DNA of 64,000 nucleotides from Pedobacter kyonggii (GTDB lineage: Bacteria > Bacteroidota > Bacteroidia > Sphingobacteriales > Sphingobacteriaceae): the NCBI RefSeq assembly GCF_004310665.1, contig NZ_SIXF01000001.1, forward strand, positions 496,001-560,000, given 5' to 3'. This document shows positions 14,827-22,849 of this stretch, in pieces (the first letter of the stretch is position 1; the number at the start of each line of letters is the position of its first letter). Below the pieces are notes generated by a model. The model did no database searches. It saw only the letters and a program-made list of their open reading frames with translations, and was not told the DNA's origin. The position numbers and the translations under genes were made by a program.

Positions 14827-16203
14827 TTGGCAAAATCAAAAAGTGCATTTTTCTGTCAGAGCTGTGGCTACGAATCGGCCAAATGGCTGGGTAAATGTCC
14901 ATCGTGCAACCAATGGAACACCTTTGTCGAAGAAATTGTAGAAAAAAGCTCAGCTTCTGTTCCGACCTGGAAAAGTGATAATACCAGTCGCAAATTAAGC
15001 AAACCAAGCAAGGTTGATGAAATACAGTCATCTACAGAACGTAGAATATTAACTGGCGATAAAGAATTAGACCGCGTTTTAGGTGGTGGATTGGTAGAAG
15101 GATCGCTAGTGCTCATCGGCGGTGAACCCGGTATCGGAAAATCGACCTTGATGCTGCAACTGGCCTTAAACTTAAAGGGCAAAAAACTGCTTTATATCTC
15201 CGGTGAAGAGAGCGAACAGCAGATTAAAATGCGGGCAGAAAGGATCCAGGAAAGTCCCTCATCCAACTGTTACATTTTAACAGAAACTTCTACCCAGAAC
15301 ATATTTAAACAGATCGAAATTCTGGAACCTGAAATTTTAGTTGTAGATTCTATCCAGACTTTGCACTCTGCGCATATCGATTCAACCCCAGGCAGTGTAT
15401 CGCAGGTAAGGGAATGTACTGCCGAACTATTGCGTTTTGCAAAAGAAACCGGCGTACCTGTTTTTCTTATCGGCCACATCACCAAAGACGGCGCCATTGC
15501 AGGGCCTAAAATACTCGAGCACATGGTTGATACGGTTTTGCAGTTCGAAGGCGACAGGCACCACGTTTACCGCATCCTAAGATCAATCAAAAACCGATTT
15601 GGTGCGGCAGCAGAACTGGGTATCTACGAAATGCAAGGCAGTGGTTTAAGAGAAGTTTCCAATCCCTCAGAAATCTTACTCTCACAACGCGATGAAGAAT
15701 TAAGCGGAATCGCCATAGCCGCAACCTTAGAAGGCGCAAGGCCGATGTTGATTGAAACACAAGCCTTAGTGAGTTCGGCTGCGTATGGAACCCCTCAACG
15801 CTCAGCAACAGGCTTCGATACCAAAAGGATGAATATGCTCCTAGCCGTTTTAGAAAAGCGCTGTGGTTTTAGGTTAAGTACACAAGATGTTTTCTTAAAT
15901 ATTGCCGGTGGAATTAGAGTAGAAGACCCTGCAATTGACCTGGCTGTATTAATTGCCATTATATCATCGCATCAGGATATCGCTGTTTCTTCAAAAAACT
16001 GTTTCGCCGCAGAAGTAGGCCTATCAGGAGAAATTAGGGCGGTAAACAGAATCGAACAACGTATTGCCGAAGCAGACAAATTAGGTTTCGAAACAATTTA
16101 CATCTCTAAATACAATTTGAAAGGAATTGCTGTAGACAAATACAACCTTGAGATTAAAGCAGTAAGTAAAATAGAAGAAGTGTTCAGTCTTGTTTTTGGA
16201 TAG
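14827..16203 (+). CDS. radA: DNA repair protein RadA
   Basis: RadA is a RecA-related ATPase that drives branch migration of recombination intermediates. The 458-aa protein begins at a TTG codon (AKSKSAFFCQSCGYES follows) with the C4 zinc finger CQSCGYESAKWLGKCPSC, then Walker A GGEPGIGKSTLMLQ (about residues 97-110), Walker B ILVVDSIQ, the RadA-specific KNRFGAAAELGIYEM motif and a C-terminal Lon-protease-like domain with LAVLIAIISSHQDI. Length is normal. The gene stands alone, with repeat-rich non-coding DNA on both sides. Confidence 0.97.
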   Translation: MAKSKSAFFCQSCGYESAKWLGKCPSCNQWNTFVEEIVEKSSASVPTWKSDNTSRKLSKPSKVDEIQSSTERRILTGDKELDRVLGGGLVEGSLVLIGGEPGIGKSTLMLQLALNLKGKKLLYISGEESEQQIKMRAERIQESPSSNCYILTETSTQNIFKQIEILEPEILVVDSIQTLHSAHIDSTPGSVSQVRECTAELLRFAKETGVPVFLIGHITKDGAIAGPKILEHMVDTVLQFEGDRHHVYRILRSIKNRFGAAAELGIYEMQGSGLREVSNPSEILLSQRDEELSGIAIAATLEGARPMLIETQALVSSAAYGTPQRSATGFDTKRMNMLLAVLEKRCGFRLSTQDVFLNIAGGIRVEDPAIDLAVLIAIISSHQDIAVSSKNCFAAEVGLSGEIRAVNRIEQRIAEADKLGFETIYISKYNLKGIAVDKYNLEIKAVSKIEEVFSLVFG

Positions 16204-16425
16204 ATAAGATGGGGAAACAGCTCAACAAATTTCCACAAAAAGAAGATAATATTCTACATTCCTACAACATCATTGAACATTAATAAATTGACAAAAAACC
16301 ACAACTAACTGTATACAAATACATTAATTAAAACCAAAATAAAAATTAAACTTTTGGATTCTAGTTTGCATATAACAATTTAAATGTACATCATAAAATG
16401 TGATTTGCAATTATAGGGATGATTT

Positions 16426-16457
16426 TCCCCGCTAATGGAGTTTAGCGGGGATTTTTT
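16426..16457 (+). terminator. Rho-independent terminator in the radA-DUF4920 gap
   Basis: TCCCCGCTAA and TTAGCGGGGA form a perfect 10-bp stem with a 6-nt loop and are followed by TTTTTT. It lies 220 nt after the radA stop, further than usual; it may end a long radA 3' UTR or a small RNA from the gap. Apart from this the gap 16204-16521 contains a TAACTTTG box (16485-16492) that could be the promoter of the next gene. Confidence 0.8.
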
Positions 16458-16521
16458 GTTTTCATTATTTAGAAAAATTTTAAATAACTTTGATTAGATC
16501 ATTAACCGGATAATTATAATT

Positions 16522-16986
16522 ATGAAAAAAATCATTCTAAGCTTGGGCTTTTGCCTATTTACGGCATTTTCATTTGCTCAAAGCGCATATACTGGTCAAA
16601 AATTTGGAGAAGAAGTTAAACCAGGCGATGTAAAACCAGCTGCAAAGATGGAAGCTGCCATGGGGGATAAAAAAACTGTCGATATGAAAATCGAAGGCAA
16701 GGTAGTAGATGTGTGTAAGAAAAAGGGCTGCTGGATGACTTTAGAAATGCCTAATGGCGATCCAATGCGGGTAACTTTTAAAGATTATGCATTCTTTATG
16801 CCGATGGACATTGTTGGCAAAAAAGTAGTTTTAGATGGCTTAGCTAAGAAGCAAACCATCTCGGTAGAAACGTTACGCCATTATGCAGAAGACGCTAAAA
16901 AATCCCCTGAAGAAGTAGCCAAAATTACCGATCCTAAAAAAGAACTAGCTTTCGAAGCTAAAGGCGTCGTGATTTTAGATAAATAA
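16522..16986 (+). CDS. Exported DUF4920 family protein
   Basis: The 154-aa protein has a clear signal peptide (KKIILSLGFCLFTAFSFAQS, cleavage likely after FAQ or AQS) and a small beta-barrel-like domain. VDMKIEGKVVDVCKKKGCW with a CxxxxCW motif and MRVTFKDYAFFMP are the marks of DUF4920, a Bacteroidota family of unknown function whose fold resembles nucleic-acid or lipid binding OB domains. The paired Cys residues could form a disulfide or bind metal. A TAACTTTG -7 box lies about 30 nt upstream. It is a single-gene unit followed by a REP-like element and a bidirectional terminator. Confidence 0.85.
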   Translation: MKKIILSLGFCLFTAFSFAQSAYTGQKFGEEVKPGDVKPAAKMEAAMGDKKTVDMKIEGKVVDVCKKKGCWMTLEMPNGDPMRVTFKDYAFFMPMDIVGKKVVLDGLAKKQTISVETLRHYAEDAKKSPEEVAKITDPKKELAFEAKGVVILDK

Positions 16987-17010
16987 TTCCCAGAATTAAC
17001 ATAGTAATAT

Positions 17011-17129
17011 TCGTCACCCTGAACTCATTTCAGGGTCTTAATGGTGGCAAAGAAAGATGCTGACCACGAAGTAGCTACAAGACAATTGAAAATAATTTTT
17101 CTACTTGTAAAATAAATTCAGCATGACGA
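17011..17129. repeat. TCGTCA...TGACGA-bounded intergenic element
   Basis: The element begins TCGTCACCCTGAA, includes the small hairpin CCCTGAACTCATTTCAGGG, and ends TTCAGCATGACGA, so its ends are inverted. Elements with the same ends occur at 50226-50382 and 57466-57551. Confidence 0.5.
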
Positions 17130-17133
17130 TATT

Positions 17134-17182
17134 ATAAAATATAAACCCCGATACAGAATATACATCGGGGTTTATATTTTAT
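17134..17182. terminator. Bidirectional terminator between DUF4920 gene and ilvE
   Basis: A perfect 19-bp inverted repeat (ATAAAATATAAACCCCGAT and its complement) surrounds an 11-nt loop and has a GC core with AT-rich outer arms, serving the convergent genes on both sides. Confidence 0.85.
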
Positions 17183-17193
17183 GGACGGTGATC

Positions 17194-18258
17194 TTAGATT
17201 ACCCAGTTCCAACCAAATTCATCTGGTGCTAAACCGTAACGGATATCGTTTAATTTTTTAGCAATGCCGTTAGAAATATGTCTAGTAGATGGGTCGGTTA
17301 ATTTATAGATCTGACCATTATAGCCCATTTCGCCTACATGTGTTACTGTAGCTGCAGTTCCTGCGGCAAAAGCCTCTGTTAAGCTTCCGTTTTCAATTCC
17401 TTCGATCACTTCTTTAACAGAAACCCTACGTTCTTCAACTTCTACTCCAGCATCTTTAGCCAGTTTAATAATGGTATCACGCGTTACACCATCCAAAACC
17501 GTACTGCGTACTGATGGGGTAACCAATTTGCCATTAATTACAAAAAGTAAGTTAGCCGTTCCAGCTTCTTCAATAAACTCATGGGTTACCGAATCTGTCC
17601 AGATCAACTGATCGTAACCCTCTTTTTTTGCTTGCTCGAAAGGATATAACGAACGTGCATAATTTCCAGCTGTTTTGGCAAAGCCTACGCCACCTTCATC
17701 CGCACGTGTAAATTCAGTTTCAATTTTAACCTTTAGCGCACTACTGTAATATGGACCAGTTGGGGTGGTTAATAAAGCAAATTTATAGGTATCAGATGCC
17801 TTAACGCCCAAATAAGGATCCATTGCAAACATTACCGGACGGATATATAAAGCATAATCTTCTTGATTCGGCACCCACTTCTCATCAACATTGATTAGTG
17901 CAGCCAAACCTTGCATAAAAATTTCCTCAGGAATACCTGGCATCGACATTCTTGCGGCTGATTTGTTAAAACGTTCGAAGTTTTTATCAGCACGAAAAAC
18001 ACTAATTTTACCATCTGGTTGGCGGTAAGCTTTTAATCCTTCGAAAATAGCCTGTCCATAATGAAGTGCAGAAATTGCCGGGCTCATTGGAATTGGGCCA
18101 TATGGAAGAATCTGCAAATTTTTCCATTCGCCATCTTCATAGTCGGCAGTAAACATGTGATCGGTAAAAACCTTACCGAACGGTAATTGCGAAAAATCAG
18201 TAACAGCCAAACGTGTTTGTTCTGCTTTGGTGATTTTTATATCTAATGTCTCGGTCAT
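17194..18258 (-). CDS. ilvE: Branched-chain-amino-acid aminotransferase
   Basis: IlvE transfers amino groups between glutamate and the 2-oxo acids of leucine, isoleucine and valine, with PLP. The 354-aa protein is a fold-type IV enzyme of the longer (BCAT I, eukaryote-like) class: ALHYGQAIFEGLKAYRQPDG, FRADKNFERFNKSAARM, YIRPVMFA, the PLP lysine in VGFAKTAGNYARSLYP, EEAGTANLLFV and SVRSTVLDGVTRDTI. Length is normal for this class. It stands 146 nt downstream of the tryptophan 2,3-dioxygenase gene and ends at a bidirectional terminator. No other branched-chain biosynthesis gene is in the window. Confidence 0.95.
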   Translation of the reverse strand: MTETLDIKITKAEQTRLAVTDFSQLPFGKVFTDHMFTADYEDGEWKNLQILPYGPIPMSPAISALHYGQAIFEGLKAYRQPDGKISVFRADKNFERFNKSAARMSMPGIPEEIFMQGLAALINVDEKWVPNQEDYALYIRPVMFAMDPYLGVKASDTYKFALLTTPTGPYYSSALKVKIETEFTRADEGGVGFAKTAGNYARSLYPFEQAKKEGYDQLIWTDSVTHEFIEEAGTANLLFVINGKLVTPSVRSTVLDGVTRDTIIKLAKDAGVEVEERRVSVKEVIEGIENGSLTEAFAAGTAATVTHVGEMGYNGQIYKLTDPSTRHISNGIAKKLNDIRYGLAPDEFGWNWVI

Positions 18259-18404
18259 TGTATTTGAATTTTGAATGGGTGATTGATTGAAATAATTGAG
18301 TATTTTACTCTCCTATTCTCTAATTCAATAATTTACTCATTCTGTCATTAATTATTTCGCGCAAATTAAGAAAAAACAGGCTTTTTTAATAGCTTTTTGC
18401 AATA

Positions 18405-19370
18405 TTAATCTTTGTTTTTGAGTGTTTTAAGTACACTAAGCACCCAACCTTTACCCCACTCTTCCATTTGCTCACCAGTCCATAAGAACGGGTAAAAGAT
18501 TCTCTTCTGAAAACGCGGAGGCAGATACTTTTGCCAGTTGGTTCCGCCTGTTGCAGCAATATCAACCGGATCCTTCTCCAAATAACGTACGGCCGATTTG
18601 TAGTGCGATAAAGGCCATTCTACATTTACATATAAATCCAGCTTACGCAGCTCCTCTGCAAGGGCAGAAACATCGGCTCCATTCGTTTGCAATTGATGGT
18701 ATAAAGCTGAAAAATTGGTTAAAGTGCGGTCTTTGGCCAGTTGCAGAAACTGAGCAGCATACTTTTTAATAAATTGCTTTAAGGTTAAAGTTTGCTTACC
18801 CGAAGACAGTTCGGTTGCACCGAATTTCCAGTAAATATTTTCGAATTGTTCTTCTATTGTTGCATTATTTAGTTCTTCGCGTTTGCTTTTATCTACCAAT
18901 CGGATAAAATCTGTAGCACAGATCTCGATCATCCGGTACTGGCCCGATTGGAATCCACTGGCAGGCAATAACGACATGCGGAATTTCAGGAACTGCTCTT
19001 TCTCCATACCATCAACCATCACCTCGAAAGAAGTAGTTAAGGCGCTGAAATAAGCGTTGATCCGTTTTACACGTGCAGTAAAAAATTCGACGGTTAAATT
19101 TTCATGTTCAGCAATCTGCCTGCATTCGTGCAGTGCAAGCTTAAAATAAAGTTCCGTAATTTGATGGTACATGATGAAAATCTCTTCATCCGGAATTGGT
19201 GTTTTAGGATTCTGTAAGCTCAGCAAAGTATCCAAATGAATGTAGTCCCAATAGGTTAAGAAATCGGCATATAAAAGCCCATCGAGGTATGATGCCATAT
19301 CCTGCCCCATTGCCGTATACTTTTCCTGCAGTTGGTGTAGTTTGTCTTTTATTTCGGGTGTGAAATCCAT
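18405..19370 (-). CDS. kynA: Tryptophan 2,3-dioxygenase
   Basis: This heme enzyme opens the indole ring of tryptophan to N-formylkynurenine, the first step of the kynurenine route. The 321-aa protein has the substrate-binding segment IFIMYHQITELYFKLALHEC (about residues 83-102), FQSGQYRMIE, and the heme-ligand region WPLSHYKSAVRYL followed by the ATGGTNWQKYL loop, matching the GTGG-S-G loop of bacterial TDO. It is longer than the X. campestris enzyme by a C-terminal extension FLWTGEQMEEWGKGW. No other kynurenine gene is near. The start region faces the fluoride riboswitch promoter, about 60 nt away. Confidence 0.88.
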   Translation of the reverse strand: MDFTPEIKDKLHQLQEKYTAMGQDMASYLDGLLYADFLTYWDYIHLDTLLSLQNPKTPIPDEEIFIMYHQITELYFKLALHECRQIAEHENLTVEFFTARVKRINAYFSALTTSFEVMVDGMEKEQFLKFRMSLLPASGFQSGQYRMIEICATDFIRLVDKSKREELNNATIEEQFENIYWKFGATELSSGKQTLTLKQFIKKYAAQFLQLAKDRTLTNFSALYHQLQTNGADVSALAEELRKLDLYVNVEWPLSHYKSAVRYLEKDPVDIAATGGTNWQKYLPPRFQKRIFYPFLWTGEQMEEWGKGWVLSVLKTLKNKD

Positions 19371-19404
19371 GGTTTAAAGTTAGCTGCACAAAGGTGATAA
19401 AGAT

Positions 19405-19436
19405 TTTGCAACAAATAACTAAATTTTATACATTTG
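19405..19436 (+). promoter_or_regulatory. Promoter of the fluoride riboswitch / CLC-F transcript
   Basis: TTTG (19405-19408), a 20-nt spacer and TACATTTG (19429-19436) match the Bacteroidota consensus in full. The predicted transcription start, 19441-19443, falls exactly at the 5' edge of the riboswitch aptamer. Confidence 0.85.
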
Positions 19437-19442
19437 GAACAA

Positions 19443-19492
19443 TGGCGATGGAGTACCGCCAAAACCGCCCAAACAGGCTGATGACTCCTACG
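19443..19492 (+). ncRNA. Fluoride (crcB-motif) riboswitch
   Basis: The sequence follows the fluoride aptamer consensus: GGCGATGG, ACCGCC, AAACCGCCCAAACAGGC, then TGATGACTCCTAC. P1 is GGAGT pairing with ACTCC, the small hairpin is GCC-CAAACA-GGC, and the pseudoknot pairs GGCG (19444-19447) with CGCC. The terminal TGATG-x-CTCCTAC closely resembles the Thermotoga petrophila aptamer end. The aptamer ends about 25 nt before the start codon of the CLC gene, with no evident terminator stem, so a translational or compact P1/T-run platform (ATTTTTATTT follows) is likely. Confidence 0.92.
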
Positions 19493-19516
19493 ATTTTTAT
19501 TTAGAATTGAATTCAA

Positions 19517-20806
19517 ATGCCTGTTAAAAAACTAACAGAAGGATTTCTTCTGTCGATTAAACATTTTATTAAACTCGACTTCGGATTACTCTTAATTAGC
19601 ACTTTAAAGTGGCTATTGATTTCTGCAATCTTGGGTGGGATTATTGGCTCTGCCTCTGCCCTTTTTTTAGAAACTTTAAACTGGGCAACCAATTACCGTG
19701 AACAACACCTTTGGATTATCGCCTTTTTACCAATTGCGGGTATAATTATTGGTCTGTCTTACCATTATTGGGGTGCAGCCGTTGTAAAGGGCAACAACCT
19801 CTTGATCGAGGAATTACAATCGCCCAAAAATGTGATTCCGCTGATCATGGCGCCACTCATTTTCGCAGGCACGATTATTACCCATTTATTTGGCGGATCG
19901 GCTGGAAGAGAGGGTACAGCGGTGCAAATTGGAGGGGCCTTTGCCGATCAGTTTACGAAACTGTTTAAACTTAAAGCCAGAGATCGAAAAGTGATCCTCA
20001 TTTGCGGAATTAGTGCTGGCTTTGCCTCTGTTTTCGGGACACCTTTGGCAGGTGCTATATTTGGATTGGAAGTTTTCGTTATTGGAAGTTTAACTTACGG
20101 TTCCATTCTTCCTTCATTTATTACTGCAATTATTGCCGATTATGCCTGCAAAAGCTGGGGTGTTGGGCATACCCATTATTCCATTTCTGTGGTACCGGAA
20201 ATGAATTCGATAAATTTACTATTATCATTAGGTGCAGGAATATTATTTGGACTCGTGGCGAGATCTTTTTCGGCCTTAAACCATAGCTTATCAAGTCTTT
20301 TCAGTAAAATCAAATACCCACCATTAAGGCCATTTATTGGTGGACTAGTTTTAATTGGCATTATTTACCTGATTGGGAATACACGATATATCGGCTTGGG
20401 CATTCCGGTTATTTCAGAATCCTTTGTTCAACAAGAAGCGTATTATACATTTGCAATCAAATTATTTTTAACTGCGTTTACCTTGAGTGCAGGTTTTAAG
20501 GGCGGCGAGGTTACTCCACTTTTCTTTATTGGGGCCACACTTGGTAGCTTTTTGAGTTTCTTTATTCCCTTACCTGTTGGGCTGTTAGCAGGAATGGGTT
20601 TTGTGGCTGTTTTTGCAGGGGCAGCGAACACCCCTTTGGCTTGCATTTTTATGGGTGTAGAGCTATTTGGTACCTCATCGGGAATTTATATCGCCTTAGC
20701 CTGCGTTACTGCTTACTTATTTTCAGGCCATACGGGGATTTATCGCTCGCAAACGATAGGTGCGCCTAAGCATTTGTTGTTGAAGAGACACCAGTTCTTG
20801 AGATAG
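19517..20806 (+). CDS. Fluoride-type CLC anion/proton antiporter (CLC-F clade)
   Basis: The 429-aa membrane protein is a CLC family transporter without CBS domains. The gating-glutamate motif is GREGT (residues 130-134, Glu132), the usual GSGIP loop is replaced by KGNNLLIEE (91-99), and the GxFxP loop reads GGEVTPLF; these changes mark the CLC-F clade that exports fluoride rather than chloride. The fluoride riboswitch directly upstream strongly supports fluoride export as its job. It is transcribed alone from its own promoter and ends at a REP-like palindrome 7 nt after the stop. General annotation as a voltage-gated chloride channel would miss the specificity. Confidence 0.9.
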   Translation: MPVKKLTEGFLLSIKHFIKLDFGLLLISTLKWLLISAILGGIIGSASALFLETLNWATNYREQHLWIIAFLPIAGIIIGLSYHYWGAAVVKGNNLLIEELQSPKNVIPLIMAPLIFAGTIITHLFGGSAGREGTAVQIGGAFADQFTKLFKLKARDRKVILICGISAGFASVFGTPLAGAIFGLEVFVIGSLTYGSILPSFITAIIADYACKSWGVGHTHYSISVVPEMNSINLLLSLGAGILFGLVARSFSALNHSLSSLFSKIKYPPLRPFIGGLVLIGIIYLIGNTRYIGLGIPVISESFVQQEAYYTFAIKLFLTAFTLSAGFKGGEVTPLFFIGATLGSFLSFFIPLPVGLLAGMGFVAVFAGAANTPLACIFMGVELFGTSSGIYIALACVTAYLFSGHTGIYRSQTIGAPKHLLLKRHQFLR

Positions 20807-20812
20807 AATTGG

Positions 20813-20854
20813 CTTTGACAACCTTCTGGTGCTTAGCAATGAAGGTTGTCAAAG
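20813..20854. repeat. REP-like palindrome at the 3' side of the decayed transposase
   Basis: CTTTGACAACCTTC and its perfect 14-nt complement flank a 14-nt loop. The loop motifs CTGG and AGC are shared with the copy at 21491-21530, in the same orientation. The transposase reading frame ends inside this element. Confidence 0.8.
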
Positions 20855-21444
20855 CTCATCAAGCAGGATGGCTTCATGAAGATTAGAATGAAATTTTAAA
20901 TACTCTGCTTTCCCGCCAAACCAGTCCAATACTTCTTGCTTTTTTAGTTTGGTATCGGTTTCAAGTAGAATCCGACCGTAAGAACTCCATTTCTAATCTC
21001 TGAAATCGGAAATAAGATTGTGCTTTTGAGGATTAGAATGAATATAATAAACAAGCCTTGTAAAATAAGATTCGTCGTTTATCTGAGCACGTTTAAATGG
21101 AGTTTGAAATAATGTACCTATTCTTTTATGCTGGATATTAAATGCCAATGCATATGATTGGAAGAATATTCTGATTGTTTGCTTACAAGATCATGAATGG
21201 ATAAATTATTGTGATTCAGATCTTTTAGATTTTCTTTAACAAGAATTAATAAATGAAAATGATTTCCTAACAGACAAAAAGCATAAACATCTAAAACATT
21301 TGAAAGGTATTGGTCAAATCTCTTTAGAAAAAATCTATAATTGGCATCAGATTTAAAAAGTGGTTGCCTATCTATAGATCGGTTATACACGTGATAGAAT
21401 TTTCCCTCTTCAAATTTAGTATAGTAATGTTCGGTTTTTGCCAT
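20849..21444 (-). pseudogene. REP-associated tyrosine transposase (RAYT, Y1_Tnp), frameshifted
   Basis: The intact N-terminal part (21118-21444, 108 aa) starts MAKTEHYYTKFEEGKFYHVY and contains NRSIDRQPLF and the HUH motif in CLLGNHFHLLI. Frame is then lost near 21120-21165: the neighbouring frame continues as ALAFNIQHKRIGTLFQTPFK, RAQINDESYFTRLVYYIHSN and, after an in-frame TAG at about 20999-21001, KWSSYGRIL, WFGGKAEYLKFH and a stop at 20849. These pieces together make a full RAYT. Such enzymes act on REP palindromes with a catalytic Tyr (here likely in LVYYIHSNP). One frameshift and one stop make it inactive. Two REP-like palindromes flank it. Confidence 0.85.
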
Positions 21445-21490
21445 AATATAATTGCATAAACCAATATACTAAAAATAGGCTATAAAAAGC

Positions 21491-21530
21491 TTTGACAACC
21501 TACTGGCAAATAGCCTATAAGGTTGTCAAA
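21491..21530. repeat. REP-like palindrome at the 5' side of the decayed transposase
   Basis: TTTGACAACCT and AGGTTGTCAAA form an 11-bp perfect stem with an 18-nt loop that includes CTGG and AGC, as in the copy at 20813-20854. It lies 46 nt upstream of the transposase start. Confidence 0.8.
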
Positions 21531-21547
21531 AACTTTGATCAACTACA

Positions 21548-22849
21548 TTAGTAAAGCACCCTAAACTTTATGGTATGCTCGATCTTTTTAAGCGATTTAA
21601 ACAATTGTTTATCGTATTCTGCATTGATATCGGTAATGGCATAGCCAATCTCAGGATTGGTCATTAAAAACTGACTCACAATGTTAATGTCGTGCTTAGC
21701 AAAAACAGTATTGATTTTCGCCATAATACCCGGAACGTTTTTGTGAATGTGAATTAAGCGGTGCGATTTCTCAATTTTTGGCAATTGTAAGTTAGGGAAA
21801 TTGCTGCTCAGATAAGTTGCTCCGGTATTCATAAAATCGGCAACCCGTTTCGGGATAAAATCGATATTACGTGGATTATGTTTAGGATCATCGAAAACAA
21901 CAATACCTTGTTTGGTACATAAATCGAGGTCTATTTTATTTTTCGCATTACCTAAATAACCTATAGTTTTTAGCTTAGCCGCATTTTTTAACTGTTCCGC
22001 ATTTATTTTTTCACCATCACCTAAAAGGATAATCCCCACATCCTTTACGTATTTATCTTCAAAAGAAGTTTTATGCCTAATTGACAAACCATCATTTTTA
22101 AGGATAGAAATTGTTAAGGGATCAACCTCTCCAATTACCAGGCAAAGGATTCTGTTTTTAGGATAAGAAATGGCACGCGGCAGATCGTTTACGTATAAAA
22201 ACTCGTCGAAGCTTGGTGTTACATGGTCAGCTTTCGAAACAATACTTTCGCGGGCTATATTCTCCGTAAATGCAAAAAACTTATTGATGATACCACTTTC
22301 GCGCAATTGGAAATCAGAATATCCATCACCAATACCGAATAGTTCGCCTTCGAGCTTTAAATGCTGAAGTAATTTTACTTTACCACCTTCTTCACTCAAA
22401 GGATTGGCATGATCGTAATCTATAATTTTACCATCGCCAGTGGTTACAAAGGTATTGGCATAAATATTTTCCTTTTTAATGTGGTACTGGCTCACTACAG
22501 GGGTAATAAATTCCTTAAACCCGCCAGAAACAATCAGCACCTCATCGGCATGTTTCTTAAAAAACTCGGCATTGCGCGAAAAAGAAGTTGATACTTTCTT
22601 TTTTAAATGTTTGATGAGTTGTTTTAAATGATCTTCATTCGCCTCAAGAAGCTTAACACGTTGGGCTAAACTTTCGGAAAAGGAGAGTTTTCCCTCCATG
22701 GCAAAATTAGTATAATCTTCAATTTTTTGGAAAATCGCCTCTTTATCTGGATGGTTCTTTAGCGAAATTCGGGCAAGTTCATCAAGTGCTTCTACCTGTG
22801 TAAAGGTACTATCAAAATCGATGATGTAATAGGCTTTCTGTTTGGGCAT
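21548..22849 (-). CDS. Phosphoserine-phosphatase-like HAD protein fused to a PGDH-like/ACT C-terminus
   Basis: The first ~220 residues of this 433-aa protein are a HAD-IB phosphatase: nucleophile motif DFDSTFTQVE (Asp11), VSGGFKEFI and the metal-binding GDGYSDFQLRESG. This matches SerB, the last step of serine synthesis. The second half is unusual: an incomplete 3-phosphoglycerate-dehydrogenase-like segment (YLGNAKNKIDLDLCTKQGI and FIPKRVADFMNTGATY, with no NAD-binding core) leading into an ACT domain (HIHKNVPGIMAKINTVFAKH to the end), the module that senses serine in PGDH. Feedback control of the phosphatase is a plausible inference. The start overlaps the stop of the upstream SDR gene by 1 nt (TAATG). 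Confidence 0.85.
   Translation of the reverse strand: MPKQKAYYIIDFDSTFTQVEALDELARISLKNHPDKEAIFQKIEDYTNFAMEGKLSFSESLAQRVKLLEANEDHLKQLIKHLKKKVSTSFSRNAEFFKKHADEVLIVSGGFKEFITPVVSQYHIKKENIYANTFVTTGDGKIIDYDHANPLSEEGGKVKLLQHLKLEGELFGIGDGYSDFQLRESGIINKFFAFTENIARESIVSKADHVTPSFDEFLYVNDLPRAISYPKNRILCLVIGEVDPLTISILKNDGLSIRHKTSFEDKYVKDVGIILLGDGEKINAEQLKNAAKLKTIGYLGNAKNKIDLDLCTKQGIVVFDDPKHNPRNIDFIPKRVADFMNTGATYLSSNFPNLQLPKIEKSHRLIHIHKNVPGIMAKINTVFAKHDINIVSQFLMTNPEIGYAITDINAEYDKQLFKSLKKIEHTIKFRVLY

Noticed and set aside
21118..21444. Intact small transposase of 108 aa
   Set aside because: The neighbouring frames carry the rest of a RAYT protein, so this is the first part of a broken gene rather than a complete one.
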